A stretch of DNA of 47,388 bases from JAHEIJ01 sp040235565 (GCA_040235565.1 JBECLA010000030.1:1-47388); one strand, 5' to 3'; counted from the stretch's first letter, positions 17,669 to 26,538 are shown. A program made the numbers and translations. Notes: generated by a model not told the origin, from the sequence alone.

Positions 17669-18553
17669 TTATTTACCGGCCTGCAAGACGGCAATCCGTT
17701 CACTCAGGGGTGGATGCGACATAAACAATCGCCGCAGACCCTGCCCAATGGAACCGGAAATACCGAAGGCGGCAAGTTGATCGGGTAAATGCGGCTGCCC
17801 CACGCTGGCCTGCAGGCGTTGCAGGGCGCCGATCATTTTTTGCCGCCCCGCCAGGTTCGCACCACCGGCATCAGCACGAAACTCACGTTGCCGGCTGAAC
17901 CACATGACGATGATGCTGGCGAGGATCCCCAGTACCAGTTCGGCGATGATGGCCGTGATCCAGAAAGCCGGGCCGTGTCCCCGTTCGTTCTTGAATACGA
18001 CCCGATCCACCGTATGGCCAATTACCCGGGACAGGAAAATGACAAACGTGTTTACCACGCCCTGGATCAGGGCCAGAGTGACCATATCACCGTTCGCCAC
18101 ATGCGTGACTTCATGAGCCAGGACCGCCTCGGCTTCGTCACTGTTCATTTCACGTAACAATCCGGTACTGACCGCAACCAGGGCATTGTTCCGGTTCATG
18201 CCGGTGGCAAATGCATTCACGTCCGGTGCATCATAAATGGCCACTTCCGGCATGCCGATGCCCGCCTGGGAGGCGAGCCGCTTGACGGTCATCAGCAGCC
18301 ACTGCTCGGTATTATTTGCAGCTTGCGTGATCACCCTCGCGCCGGTCATGTGTTTGGCGGTCCATTTGGAGATCGCCAGGGAAATGAAGGAACCGCCAAA
18401 ACCGAACACCGCGGCAAAAATCAGGAGTGAATTGATATCCAGGCCGACACCCTGCTCGTCAAGGATCCGCTCCACCCCGAGCAGTCGCAACGTGATACTC
18501 AGGACAATAATGATTGCCAGGTTTGTCGCCAGAAAAAGCATAATACGCTTCAT
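17669..18553 (-). CDS. htpX: Membrane zinc protease HtpX
   Basis: 294 aa, the family's usual size. Two N-terminal transmembrane helices (about 4-26 and 43-62) are followed by the M48 zinc motif HEVTH at 147-151 (VLAHEVTHVANGDMV), two more helices, and the third ligand region FSRQREFRADAGGANLAG. HtpX degrades misfolded inner-membrane proteins alongside FtsH. The start has GAGAGG 6 nt upstream. I looked for a heat-shock (sigma-32) promoter in the 214-bp upstream gap and did not see a convincing one. Confidence 0.95.
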   Translation of the reverse strand: MKRIMLFLATNLAIIIVLSITLRLLGVERILDEQGVGLDINSLLIFAAVFGFGGSFISLAISKWTAKHMTGARVITQAANNTEQWLLMTVKRLASQAGIGMPEVAIYDAPDVNAFATGMNRNNALVAVSTGLLREMNSDEAEAVLAHEVTHVANGDMVTLALIQGVVNTFVIFLSRVIGHTVDRVVFKNERGHGPAFWITAIIAELVLGILASIIVMWFSRQREFRADAGGANLAGRQKMIGALQRLQASVGQPHLPDQLAAFGISGSIGQGLRRLFMSHPPLSERIAVLQAGK

Positions 18554-18767
18554 ACTTTCGCCTCTCTATCCCTCAAGATGTACAAGGTAATTCTGTATAT
18601 ATTTTGCCGTTAAATAACCATTAAATAAAAACATTTACTCATCATAATCGTTCTTCTGTTATTTTAACGGCAACAAGTATTAGAAATAGCGCTCTTTTTG
18701 ATAGGGGCGGGGGATCATTTTTCAAGTCATTCAAACAGGCTTGAGAATATAAAGAATCGGGGTATCC

Positions 18768-19247
18768 ATGCTGGCAGTCAAGCTGATGCTATTACTCATG
18801 GTGGCGAACGGGGCCCCGATTTTATTACGTTGGCTATTGGAAGGGCGTGCAGCCCGGCCAGTGGATGGCGGATTGTTGTTTTCCGATGGCAGACCTCTTT
18901 TTGGCGCCAGTAAAACCATCGCTGGACTGACTGCATCACTGGTTGCAACAACCTTTATGGCATGGCTGATTGGCCTGCCTCCCCTCATCGGTTGTTATAT
19001 CGCCGGCCTGGCCATGGCTGGCGATTTGCTGGCAAGTTTTATCAAACGTCGGCTCGCCATTCCTCCCAGTGGCATGGCGCCCGGCCTGGATCAAATTCCG
19101 GAATCCCTGCTTCCCTTGCTCGGTATCCGCGGCATTTTTGATTTGACGTGGGCCCAGGTTCTCGTGATGGTGTTGATTTTTATTACCCTTGATTACGTCT
19201 TGTCATACCTTCTGTATCTGATACATATCCGCAAACAACCCTACTGA
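18768..19247 (+). CDS. CDP-archaeol-synthase-like membrane protein (CarS/DUF46)
   Basis: 159 aa, strongly hydrophobic, about four helices. The segments DGRPLFGASKTIAGLTASL and GDLLASFIKRRLAIPPSGMAPGLDQIPESLLPLL correspond to the CarS motifs (DG..ilG..KT..G, GDLlgSFiKRR, lDQld) of archaeal CDP-archaeol synthase, which transfers CTP to unsaturated archaetidic acid. Bacteria do not make archaeol, so here it may act on another lipid phosphate or have a different job; that is inference. GGGGTATCC just before the ATG supports the start. Monocistronic. Confidence 0.8.
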   Translation: MLAVKLMLLLMVANGAPILLRWLLEGRAARPVDGGLLFSDGRPLFGASKTIAGLTASLVATTFMAWLIGLPPLIGCYIAGLAMAGDLLASFIKRRLAIPPSGMAPGLDQIPESLLPLLGIRGIFDLTWAQVLVMVLIFITLDYVLSYLLYLIHIRKQPY

Positions 19248-19250
19248 GGC

Positions 19251-19601
19251 CTACCGGTTTAACAACGGCGCTATCACTTCGTCCTCCACCTGCTCTCCCT
19301 GCAGCGCGGCCAACATGGCATTGCGTGCCATTTCCCTCGCCTCGCCCGCAGATCGCTGGTCACAGTAAAAATTAACCGCCATTTTTAACATGGTCCGCAA
19401 GCGGCGGCTTAGTGTTACTGTCGAGGCCGTTTGACAGCCTGTCTCGATATTCTCTGCCACGGTCAACAAGGCTTCGCGTGCTGCCTGGGCACAATCTGAT
19501 ACGCCGGGCGGATATTGCACTGCCACATAACCCCGAATTGCGGCGGCCATGGCAACCACCAGATTGGGTGAACAGGGTAAATTAAACACCTTGGCAGACA
19601 T
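19251..19601 (-). CDS. Hypothetical protein, helical, unknown function
   Basis: 116 aa from ATG 19601; the open frame extends upstream to 19712 but that part (rich in Cys, Tyr and Asn) looks non-coding. The protein is alpha-helical with several Arg-Met-Ala stretches (LSRRLRTMLKMAVNFYCDQRSAGEAREMARNAML). No signal or metal motif is visible, and there is no clear ribosome binding site. It is divergent from the thioredoxin gene and its stop is 3 bp from the CarS-like gene's stop. I do not recognise it. Confidence 0.5.
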   Translation of the reverse strand: MSAKVFNLPCSPNLVVAMAAAIRGYVAVQYPPGVSDCAQAAREALLTVAENIETGCQTASTVTLSRRLRTMLKMAVNFYCDQRSAGEAREMARNAMLAALQGEQVEDEVIAPLLNR

Positions 19602-19695
19602 ATTGTGAGCGTGTGCGCATCGACACATAGTCAATCGATAATAATTGCATTTATAATACGCCGGTTTTTTATTATTGCCAGTCAATCTCCTGTCT

Positions 19696-20046
19696 ATGTC
19701 TGAAACTCTCATTTTTGATACCGACCTCGATACGTTTGAACAGGACGTCTTGCAGGCCTCCCATCAACGGCCTGTCCTGGTGGATTTCTGGGCAGAGTGG
19801 TGTCCGCCCTGTGTCGTGGTTGCGCCCCTGTTGGAACAGGTGATAAATGAACGCGCCGGTGAGGTGGTCCTGGCAAAACTCGAGGTTGATGAAGGAGAAA
19901 ATATGAAGCTGGCAGGACGATATCAGGTACGCGGCTTCCCGACCATCATCCTGTTTCAGAACGGGGAGGAACAAGGGCGTTTCAGCGGGGCCAAACCGGC
20001 ATCACACATCGAACAGTTTATTGATGAACATACAGTACTGGCTTGA
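19696..20046 (+). CDS. Thioredoxin-like protein with CPPC active site
   Basis: 116 aa from ATG 19696. Thioredoxin fold is clear: VLVDFWAEWCPPCVVVAPLLEQV with the redox pair C36/C39, then KLEVDEGENMKLAGRYQVRGFPTIILFQNGEE with the cis-proline. The active site is WCPPC rather than the classical WCGPC, which in other thioredoxins shifts the redox potential. There is no signal peptide, so it is cytoplasmic. It probably reduces disulfides or acts as a chaperone-like thioredoxin. No clear Shine-Dalgarno box precedes the start. Confidence 0.85.
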   Translation: MSETLIFDTDLDTFEQDVLQASHQRPVLVDFWAEWCPPCVVVAPLLEQVINERAGEVVLAKLEVDEGENMKLAGRYQVRGFPTIILFQNGEEQGRFSGAKPASHIEQFIDEHTVLA

Positions 20047-20081
20047 TTCAATTATCCAAACGTCCCGTCTGGATGGCATGA

Positions 20082-20477
20082 TTATTTTTTCTTTTTCTTG
20101 TTTTTGGTGAAGTATACACCCGGGATCCATGTCTTGTGTAACTTGGCCGTCTCATCCAGCTCGCCACTGACTTCATCCAGAAATTTAAAGTTATTCATCC
20201 CGACCCGGATGATGTCACCGTGTTTGAGTTTGTAGAGTGAAATGCGCTCGTCATTGACGTAGGTATGATTGGTACTGTTCAGATCCTGTAAATAATATTC
20301 GAGCCTGCCTTCTTCCGTTGGACTCATTACTACTTCCAGAATCGCGTGCTCCTTGCTAACCAGGTCATCATCGATACTGATATCATTACTGGTATCCCGC
20401 CCGATACGGATTTGCTGCTTGTCGATTGGCAATCTGATCCCCGCCTCAACCTCATTAAACTGAACCAGCAACGCCAT
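20082..20477 (-). CDS. FHA-domain protein
   Basis: 131 aa. A forkhead-associated domain fills most of it: IRIGRDTSNDISIDDDLVSKEHAIL holds the phosphothreonine-binding Arg, Ser and His, and LNSTNHTYVNDERI replaces the usual Gly/Asn turn (L.S.NGT.VNG). FHA domains read phosphothreonine signals. The tail ends in five lysines after a short linker (WIPGVYFTKNKKKKK), which is unusual. It is 5 nt downstream of the small membrane protein gene, so the two are one unit. No Ser/Thr kinase is in the window. Confidence 0.88.
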   Translation of the reverse strand: MALLVQFNEVEAGIRLPIDKQQIRIGRDTSNDISIDDDLVSKEHAILEVVMSPTEEGRLEYYLQDLNSTNHTYVNDERISLYKLKHGDIIRVGMNNFKFLDEVSGELDETAKLHKTWIPGVYFTKNKKKKK

Positions 20478-20482
20478 AAACT

Positions 20483-20815
20483 TTATCTGCCAAGTGCAAT
20501 AAAAAACGGTAACCAGTAAACCAATAATAGCAAGCCAACGATGATATCAACGCGCACCACCAACCAGAGGCGTTTTTTCTCTTCACCTTCGGCCTCTGAC
20601 ATCCAGACCCTGCTCATCAGCGCATCCAGCATTAACAACATAAATACCAATGGTGCCAGGACCGGGATAAGCAAGGTATTGACCAGACCCCAACCACTGT
20701 ATACCACCGGTTCACCGACCTCCGGTCGGCCCAGAATGGCAATGATGGCGGCCAGAATCAATACCGCACGTAAAGGGCGCAATTGTCCGAGCAAACCTTG
20801 TCCTTTTTCTGCCAT
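20483..20815 (-). CDS. Small multi-span membrane protein, unknown function
   Basis: 110 aa from ATG 20815 (a GTG start at 20824 is possible). Three hydrophobic segments at about 17-30, 40-65 and 85-107, separated by the charged loop MSRVWMSEAEGEEKKR. There is no catalytic motif. It is directly upstream of and closely spaced to the FHA gene, so it may anchor or present a partner for that protein; that is inference from position only. Confidence 0.65.
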   Translation of the reverse strand: MAEKGQGLLGQLRPLRAVLILAAIIAILGRPEVGEPVVYSGWGLVNTLLIPVLAPLVFMLLMLDALMSRVWMSEAEGEEKKRLWLVVRVDIIVGLLLLVYWLPFFIALGR

Positions 20816-20928
20816 TCGACTCACTTTGTTTTATGTTCAATCAATCAACCGGCTGAAGCGGACCGTAATTCGTAATGGCCACGTTTACAAGTTCCAGGAA
20901 GATGGTATCGCGAAACGAGTGTAGCCAA

Positions 20929-21330
20929 CTAATGAGTAACATGACCGCTTCCGCCGGATGGGATGAATTCTACCTTGACCTGGTTGTGATAATCTTCGGT
21001 GAATACCAGATCGATGCCAATCGTCCCCTCCGGTTTGGTCACGGCCTTGACCTGCTTCAAATCCGGCAGGCGATTGGCCAGGTAGGCACAGCTGGCGGCA
21101 ATATGTTGCTCATCATCCGCCAGTAATGACTGGATCAGGTGCATGGCGATAAATTGGGCGCGCTGGATCTGATCGGGTTTATTGATGTGCTGATTCCCCA
21201 GCTGGATTCCCGCGTCCATGTCCTGATCCAGCCGCTCAAGATAATCCAGTTGCTTGGCTGGCAGGGTGATTTCCCGGTTATATTCAATTTGCGCTGTGCC
21301 GTTCAGCAATACCGCCATCACATCACTCAT
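20929..21330 (-). CDS. Hypothetical protein, unknown function
   Basis: 133 aa from ATG 21330, supported by GGGAG 6 nt upstream; the frame is open to 21429 but without protein-like features. The sequence is soluble and mixed helix/strand (MSDVMAVLLNGTAQIEYNREITLPAKQLDYLERLDQDMD...), ending in a His-rich tail (SGGSGHVTH). I do not recognise a domain. It is transcribed alone, 104 bp from the FHA unit. Confidence 0.65.
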   Translation of the reverse strand: MSDVMAVLLNGTAQIEYNREITLPAKQLDYLERLDQDMDAGIQLGNQHINKPDQIQRAQFIAMHLIQSLLADDEQHIAASCAYLANRLPDLKQVKAVTKPEGTIGIDLVFTEDYHNQVKVEFIPSGGSGHVTH

Positions 21331-21560
21331 TCCGACTCCCGATCTATACCATGAACTCCAGGGGTTGCGTATTATGGCGCAAAACCCGTGAGAACCTGAA
21401 GCGTTCCCGGCGCTATACTGATTGCCCAATGATACTTACCGGCAGGTCCTTTAAACCTGACTTCGATTCGGGTTATCGGTAACCTGGTGTATGAACTTGA
21501 ATTGTGGAAGTGACGAGAGCCGGCCGCAAGTGCCGAACGAGTATCAATCGCCTGGCTGGA

Positions 21561-22070
21561 CTAGGGTACCGCCGCAAGGGGCTGCTTGATAAATTCCTCG
21601 ATCAGCTCGGTGGGAACGGCCCCGAGTTGCTGGGCCCGAAGCTCGCCCCTCGGATCATAGAATAAAAAGGCCGGGGTGCCGGCAAAATATGTCCCGGTGA
21701 GTTGGGTAAACAACCTGGCAACTTCCGCAGGCTCTCCGATCAGGTTAGGGAAATTGATTTTGTGACGTTGCAGAAATTTTTCCGCCTCGGCCTTTCTCGC
21801 CTGACCATCAATGGAGATGCCCAGCACCTGCGCATCTTCATCCGAGTGCACAAAGTGGAAGTCCTGATAGGCGTGCACCTCCTTGTTACACACCTGGCAG
21901 TCGGAGGCCCAGATCATGACGATTAACCATTTGCCTTTGCCGCTGTAGTCACTGATTGCACCTGGCTTACCATTGAAATCCTGCAGGGCGTTGGCCTGGG
22001 AGATGGGCAGCAGCCATGCCAGACTCAAAATTAGCGTCAGCAAGGCAAGAGATTGTTTTCCGATTTTCAC
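21561..22070 (-). CDS. TlpA/AhpC-like periplasmic thiol protein
   Basis: 169 aa from GTG 22070 (AGGAA 6 nt upstream). A signal peptide is seen at 1-28 (KIGKQ, hydrophobic run, SQANA). The thioredoxin-like domain has WASDCQVCNKE with the redox pair C58/C61, an ISIDGQ segment and the cis-proline in GTPAFLFYDPRGE. It resembles TlpA/ResA-type thiol-disulfide reductases exported to the periplasm. No cytochrome c maturation genes are adjacent, so its partner is unknown. Confidence 0.85.
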   Translation of the reverse strand: MKIGKQSLALLTLILSLAWLLPISQANALQDFNGKPGAISDYSGKGKWLIVMIWASDCQVCNKEVHAYQDFHFVHSDEDAQVLGISIDGQARKAEAEKFLQRHKINFPNLIGEPAEVARLFTQLTGTYFAGTPAFLFYDPRGELRAQQLGAVPTELIEEFIKQPLAAVP

Positions 22071-22166
22071 AGCGGGTTCCTGAAGTACTGGATACTGGCT
22101 ATTAAGACACTCTGTCCGATTGATTGGTTCATTCCGTGGACAACACCTTACAGTCTGCGCGCTTCG

Positions 22167-22874
22167 CTAGGCAACCTTCTCAACCGCCAGCACCAGGACC
22201 TGCTGTCCCTCGGCTTGCCACTGCACTTCAAAGTCCAGCAGCCGCATTCCGAATTCCGTGCATGTCTCAGCGGAACCGTAATAAGCGGGACGGGGATCCA
22301 GCGCCAGCAATTGGGTAATTAATGTGCGCAATTGCGGATAGTGCGCCTGGTGATCCAGACACTGGCTTTCTGCCTGCGGGGTAAATCTGACATTTAACCG
22401 GGGTTCAGGGGTAGTGGCAGCGTAACCACCCCGGGCGTCGGGGATGGCATCCACATAGGGAAGATAGGGCTTGATATCCAGCACCGGTGTCTGATCCAGC
22501 AGATCGACCCCTTTTAAATACAGGCATGGAGGACTGCCCCCCGTGTCGATACGTTCCAGTTCTACCACCGACAAGCCAAGCGGGTTGGGACGGAACATGG
22601 AGCGGGAAGCAAACACTCCGACCCGTTTATTCCCTCCCAGGCGCGGCGGTCGCACTGTCGGTTTCCAGGCATCCTGCAAACTGGCGTGAAAAACGAACAC
22701 CAGCCACAGATGGGAGAAGGCTTCCAGACCTTCCAGCGCCTCGGGCCGATCATAGGGCGCTAACAATTCCAGCCGGGCGTGGGCTTCCCGGACCAGACCG
22801 GGTTGTCGGGGAATACCGAATTTCTCCGGGAAGCAGGAGCGAACGATGCCGATCGGCTTGAACTCAAACTTCAC
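22167..22874 (-). CDS. trmO: tRNA (N6-threonylcarbamoyladenosine(37)-N6)-methyltransferase
   Basis: 235 aa from GTG 22874, the same length as E. coli TrmO (YaeB). It uses S-adenosylmethionine to methylate t6A37 in tRNA-Thr. Typical segments: FKPIGIVRSCFPEKFGIPRQPGLV, LEGLEAFSHLWLVFVFHA, RPPRLGGNKRVGVFASRSMFRPNPLGLSVV and GVDLLDQTPVLDIKPYLPYVD. The GTG comes one base after the TAA of the upstream amidohydrolase gene, indicating coupling in a four-gene unit. Longer TTG starts exist in frame but are less likely. Confidence 0.93.
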   Translation of the reverse strand: MKFEFKPIGIVRSCFPEKFGIPRQPGLVREAHARLELLAPYDRPEALEGLEAFSHLWLVFVFHASLQDAWKPTVRPPRLGGNKRVGVFASRSMFRPNPLGLSVVELERIDTGGSPPCLYLKGVDLLDQTPVLDIKPYLPYVDAIPDARGGYAATTPEPRLNVRFTPQAESQCLDHQAHYPQLRTLITQLLALDPRPAYYGSAETCTEFGMRLLDFEVQWQAEGQQVLVLAVEKVA

Positions 22875-22875
22875 G

Positions 22876-23796
22876 TTATTCAAACCCGCGACCGCGCCGT
22901 TCAAAGTAGCGCTGTGCGTTGGTCAATCGCAGTTTGTGTTGTACCGGTACAGGCAACTGGGCGATCCAGTTATGGTGGTATTGCAATAACTGTTCATAGT
23001 GGTTCCAGCCCTGATCCGCTTCGTACCAGCGGTACATCTGATGGGCATTCCAGACCGGATCCGTACCAACCATAATGCGATCCTGGTAGCGGATGATGAA
23101 CTGTTGCCATTCTGGTTCCAGCAGCCCTTCCTGGTCCACGAAACCGCCATAGTGCCAGGGATCCCGCGCCGCCAGATCCAGCCAGACGTTGTCACACTCT
23201 GCCAGCAATGCGGTCAGTTGTGAGGGCGGTAAAATCCCGCCGGCATGCGCCCAGAGTATTTGCAGCCGGGGATTTTGTGTGCAAATGGGCAACAGATAAC
23301 GATAACTGGACGCATCCGTGTGCAACAGTATCGGGACCTGATATTCCTTTGCCAGGTCGACCAGACCCAGAAACACCGGATTGTCGCGACGTGGCCCCAC
23401 CCCGGCGACCAGATGTACCTCCCCCAGACCCGCATACTTGCCACTTGCCAGTGCCTGCCGTGCGGCGGTCACCACCCCGTCATCGAAAAACCAGGTATGA
23501 CGGTTGCCGGCTTCATAATAGGGAGAATACAACGGCACAATCCATTCCGGCGCAGCTGCCGCCAGGCGTCCGGCAAAATCCGCCGGGACGCTGGAAACGA
23601 TGCCCAGCACGACATTATTCTGCTGCAGTTTGTCGACCACCTCCCGGGGGCTGATGTATTCACTGTGATCCCAGTTGTAGTGGAGATGGATATCGGCAAA
23701 AGCCGGCGGCATGGCTGTGTCGCGACTGGCGCAAGCGGTTAACAAGCCAAGCAGCATCAAGCCAACGACAAGGGGGGAAAACTGCAATCGTGTCAT
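22876..23796 (-). CDS. Amidohydrolase-family lipoprotein
   Basis: 306 aa. It has a lipoprotein signal with the lipobox LLTAC (Cys22), so it is probably anchored on the periplasmic side or outer membrane. The mature part is a TIM-barrel amidohydrolase: ADIHLHYNWDHSEYI gives the HxH metal motif, LGEVHLVAG and ILLHTDASSYRY follow, then WAHAGG and VGTDPVWN near the end. The reaction is unknown. Its ATG overlaps the zapE stop (ATGA), and TrmO follows directly, so it is embedded in the operon. Confidence 0.82.
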   Translation of the reverse strand: MTRLQFSPLVVGLMLLGLLTACASRDTAMPPAFADIHLHYNWDHSEYISPREVVDKLQQNNVVLGIVSSVPADFAGRLAAAAPEWIVPLYSPYYEAGNRHTWFFDDGVVTAARQALASGKYAGLGEVHLVAGVGPRRDNPVFLGLVDLAKEYQVPILLHTDASSYRYLLPICTQNPRLQILWAHAGGILPPSQLTALLAECDNVWLDLAARDPWHYGGFVDQEGLLEPEWQQFIIRYQDRIMVGTDPVWNAHQMYRWYEADQGWNHYEQLLQYHHNWIAQLPVPVQHKLRLTNAQRYFERRGRGFE

Positions 23797-24908
23797 GCCG
23801 GTGAAGTCCCGTAAGTGCGGTAGGTCATTAAATGCGGCCGGTTCATGTAATCCTGGCTGGTCATTTCATACAACCGACTGCGGGTGCGTTGAAACGCAAA
23901 GGCCAGCCGCCTGCCGGTATAAAGTTGATCCGGCAGGGCGGCGGCGGTGGCAATCAGTTTAACATTATGATCATACAGGGCATCGATCAGGTGAATAAAA
24001 CGCTTCGCGACATCATCCTGTGCCTCGGTCATCACGGGTATCCTGCTTAAAAACAGGGTATGGAACTGTAACGCAATCTCGATATAGTCGCTGGCCGCCC
24101 GCGGGGTATTACATAACACCTGAAAATCAAACCACACCACATCATCGGCAAGGGCAATATAGGGAATATCCCGGTGATTGATATGCAACTGCCGTCCATG
24201 TTTCGGTGTCGAGGGTGCCAAGTCGGTAAAACGCTGCTCTAACCAGTCATGGCCCTTGTCCCCCGTGACGACCTGGTACGTGTCGCCATGGGTCAAACGA
24301 TAAAGACGATAATCCTGGCCGTCCCGCAGATCGACTTCCTCCAGATTCTCCTGCAACAAGCTGATCGCCGGCAAAAAACGTTCCCGTTGCAGGCCGTTTT
24401 TGTACAGCTGTTTGATTGGAATATTGGAAGTCGCCGCGAGGATCAGTCCGTGCTCAAACAAGGCTTGTAATAAACCAGCCATGATCATGGCATCGCCAAT
24501 ATCGTGCACATGAAACTCATCCAGGCACAGAATACGATAATGATTAGCCAGTTCTGCCCCGATTACTTGTAAGGGATCAGGTGAAGGTGGCAGTTCTCTT
24601 AAACGTTCATGGATTTCCAGCATGAAGCGATGAAAATGAACACGATATTTTTCATGAAAAGGTAGCGATTCATAGAAGCAATCCAGTAAATAAGTTTTAC
24701 CACGGCCGGTACCACCCATGAAATACAGGCCTGTGGTATAACGTGGTTTATTTTTAAACAGACGGGCGAACATCCCCGGTTTCTGTGCCTGGACAGCAAG
24801 CATTTCCTGATACAGACGTTGGGTATGGGCAACGGCCTGTCGCTGCAGTGGATCAGCCAGGAAATTTGGCTGCTGCAGATCTGATTGATACCGTTCCAGC
24901 GGGGTCAT
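23793..24908 (-). CDS. zapE: Cell-division AFG1-like ATPase ZapE
   Basis: 371 aa, matching E. coli ZapE (375 aa). Walker A GGTGRGKT is at 65-72, Walker B ILCLDEFHVHDIGDAM, and the family segment VDLRDGQDYRLYRL is present. ZapE associates with the Z-ring and is needed for division under stress, in a mitochondrial AFG1-like ATPase family. It is 5 nt downstream of the alcohol dehydrogenase gene and overlaps the next gene by 4 nt. Confidence 0.95.
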   Translation of the reverse strand: MTPLERYQSDLQQPNFLADPLQRQAVAHTQRLYQEMLAVQAQKPGMFARLFKNKPRYTTGLYFMGGTGRGKTYLLDCFYESLPFHEKYRVHFHRFMLEIHERLRELPPSPDPLQVIGAELANHYRILCLDEFHVHDIGDAMIMAGLLQALFEHGLILAATSNIPIKQLYKNGLQRERFLPAISLLQENLEEVDLRDGQDYRLYRLTHGDTYQVVTGDKGHDWLEQRFTDLAPSTPKHGRQLHINHRDIPYIALADDVVWFDFQVLCNTPRAASDYIEIALQFHTLFLSRIPVMTEAQDDVAKRFIHLIDALYDHNVKLIATAAALPDQLYTGRRLAFAFQRTRSRLYEMTSQDYMNRPHLMTYRTYGTSPA

Positions 24909-24913
24909 GAATC

Positions 24914-26119
24914 TTACAAACGTCGTTCCATTATGCGGTGAAGTTCCGCATCGCTTAATACAATGGGATTGGTTTTCATGCTGCTGCCCCGCGAGTGGGC
25001 AACAATATGATCAAGATCGGGTTCACTCACTTTATATTCTGTTAATCGTGCCAGTTGCATGTGTTCGGTCCAGGCCATTAAACGTTCCACCAGCATGTGC
25101 CAGGCCAGTTGAGGATCCCGAAACCGTTGGCCACAAATAATTTCCGCCAGACGCACATAGCGGCGCAAGGCCGGATTGTCCGGTTCCCGATCACGCATGG
25201 CCTGAATGTTGGCATGGGTCGCTTCCGCGACCAGCGTACCGCATACCACGCCATGGGGAATCGGAAAGAACGCGCCCAGGGGAGAGGCCAACCCGTGCAC
25301 CGCACCGAGTCCAACCTGCGCCAGCGTGATGCCTGACAGCATGGAGGCATACGCCATCTTGGTCCGTGCCGCTTCGTTCACTTCAGGCTCGGCCGCAGCA
25401 GTGTCATACCATGCCAACAGCCCGTCACGGGCTGCCCGCAAACCACTCACCGCCAGGGCATTGGTCATCGGGTTAGCGCGTAATGACGTATAGGATTCCA
25501 TCAACTGGGTCAGGGCATCCATGCCGTTGGCAGCAATCAAGGCAGGTGGGCAGGATATCAACAAATCTGGATCGATCACGGCATATTCCGCCACCAGCTT
25601 GTCATCCCGAAACGACTTTTTGAACCCCTCCCTGCCCCTGGTACTCAGCACGGCGTTCTTGGTGGTTTCACTGCCCGTCCCCGCCGTAGTCGGTACCGCG
25701 ATATAAGGTACGGCTGGCCCGGCATAAGGTCGTTCCGGCCCGACCCCTTCCAGATAATCCAGCACCGAATCACCAACCCGCAACAGCCCGGCGATTGCTT
25801 TCGCCGCATCGAGCGCACTCCCCCCCCCGATCCCGACGACAACCTGAATGTCATCGGCAACATGCTGCGTCACGGCCATATCGATCAATTCAGGTGAAGG
25901 CTCGCCTGCAACACTGCAATGAAACACCGTCACTCCCTGCTCCTTCAGTTCAGCATGCAACCAGTCGCAATGATCGCTGGCCTGAAAAGAATGCCCCCCG
26001 GTGACAAGCAACAGTCGTTGACCGTAACCCCGGATTAATTTGGGTAATTTCGTAAATGTGCCCCGGCCGAATTCAATCCGGGGCAAGCGGGCAATGGAGA
26101 AAGGCTGAATAACTTTCAT
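24914..26119 (-). CDS. Iron-containing alcohol dehydrogenase
   Basis: 401 aa, group III alcohol dehydrogenase. The NAD(P)-binding part has VVGIGGGSALDAAKAIAG and PTTAGTGSETTKNAVL. The metal site is in GMDALTQLMESY (Asp) and GAVHGLASPLGAFFPIPHGVVCG (His residues). The substrate, an alcohol or aldehyde, is not predictable. The run of seven or so C residues near 25820 falls in the GIGGG codons and does not break the frame. It is first of the four-gene unit with zapE, the amidohydrolase and trmO. Confidence 0.92.
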   Translation of the reverse strand: MKVIQPFSIARLPRIEFGRGTFTKLPKLIRGYGQRLLLVTGGHSFQASDHCDWLHAELKEQGVTVFHCSVAGEPSPELIDMAVTQHVADDIQVVVGIGGGSALDAAKAIAGLLRVGDSVLDYLEGVGPERPYAGPAVPYIAVPTTAGTGSETTKNAVLSTRGREGFKKSFRDDKLVAEYAVIDPDLLISCPPALIAANGMDALTQLMESYTSLRANPMTNALAVSGLRAARDGLLAWYDTAAAEPEVNEAARTKMAYASMLSGITLAQVGLGAVHGLASPLGAFFPIPHGVVCGTLVAEATHANIQAMRDREPDNPALRRYVRLAEIICGQRFRDPQLAWHMLVERLMAWTEHMQLARLTEYKVSEPDLDHIVAHSRGSSMKTNPIVLSDAELHRIMERRL

Positions 26120-26238
26120 GGTTACTGGTCAGGAATGATCCGGCCGGTTAGTTATGGTTCATGATTCGCTTGCTTTACATTACAACTGAAAAAACGGCGG
26201 GCTCCAGGTACGAGCGCAGTCTCTTTGGTTGCTTCTGT

Positions 26239-26538
26239 TTACTCAACCACAGGATATAAACCATTATAGGAAATACCCTGTCGCGGTTCAGCCATCCAGC
26301 CCGCCACTGTCTCCCGCCAGGTCAAATAATGACGGGTTTGTTTATGGGCAGCGGCGTCCTCACTGTTTTTGTATGCCTCATACAGGACAAAGCGGTTGGG
26401 ATCCTCTGCCGACTGGAGAATGTCAAACCGCAGGTTACCGGGTTCCTGGATCGACTGTTGATGATTGTACTTGCTGGCCTCGATAAATGCCGCAACGTGC
26501 TCAGGTTTGATGTGCACATACACAATGGTGACATGCAT
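26239..26538 (-). CDS. Antibiotic biosynthesis monooxygenase (ABM) domain protein
   Basis: 99 aa, a single ABM/YgiN-like domain of ferredoxin-like fold: MHVTIVYVHIKPEHVAAFIEA, SIQEPGNLRFDILQSAEDPNRFVLYEAYKNSEDAAAHKQTRHYLTW. Members act on quinones or autoinducers as cofactor-less oxygenases or isomerases. GGGAGG lies 9 nt before the ATG. It stands alone. Confidence 0.9.
   Translation of the reverse strand: MHVTIVYVHIKPEHVAAFIEASKYNHQQSIQEPGNLRFDILQSAEDPNRFVLYEAYKNSEDAAAHKQTRHYLTWRETVAGWMAEPRQGISYNGLYPVVE

Noticed and set aside
18554..18767. Sigma-32 promoter for htpX
   Set aside because: CTTG-like boxes occur, but the CCCCAT-type -10 at the right spacing was not found.
25818..25828. Poly-C run in the alcohol dehydrogenase gene as a phase-variation tract
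   Set aside because: It encodes the conserved GIGGG nucleotide-binding glycines and the frame is intact; the run is too short and too constrained to call.
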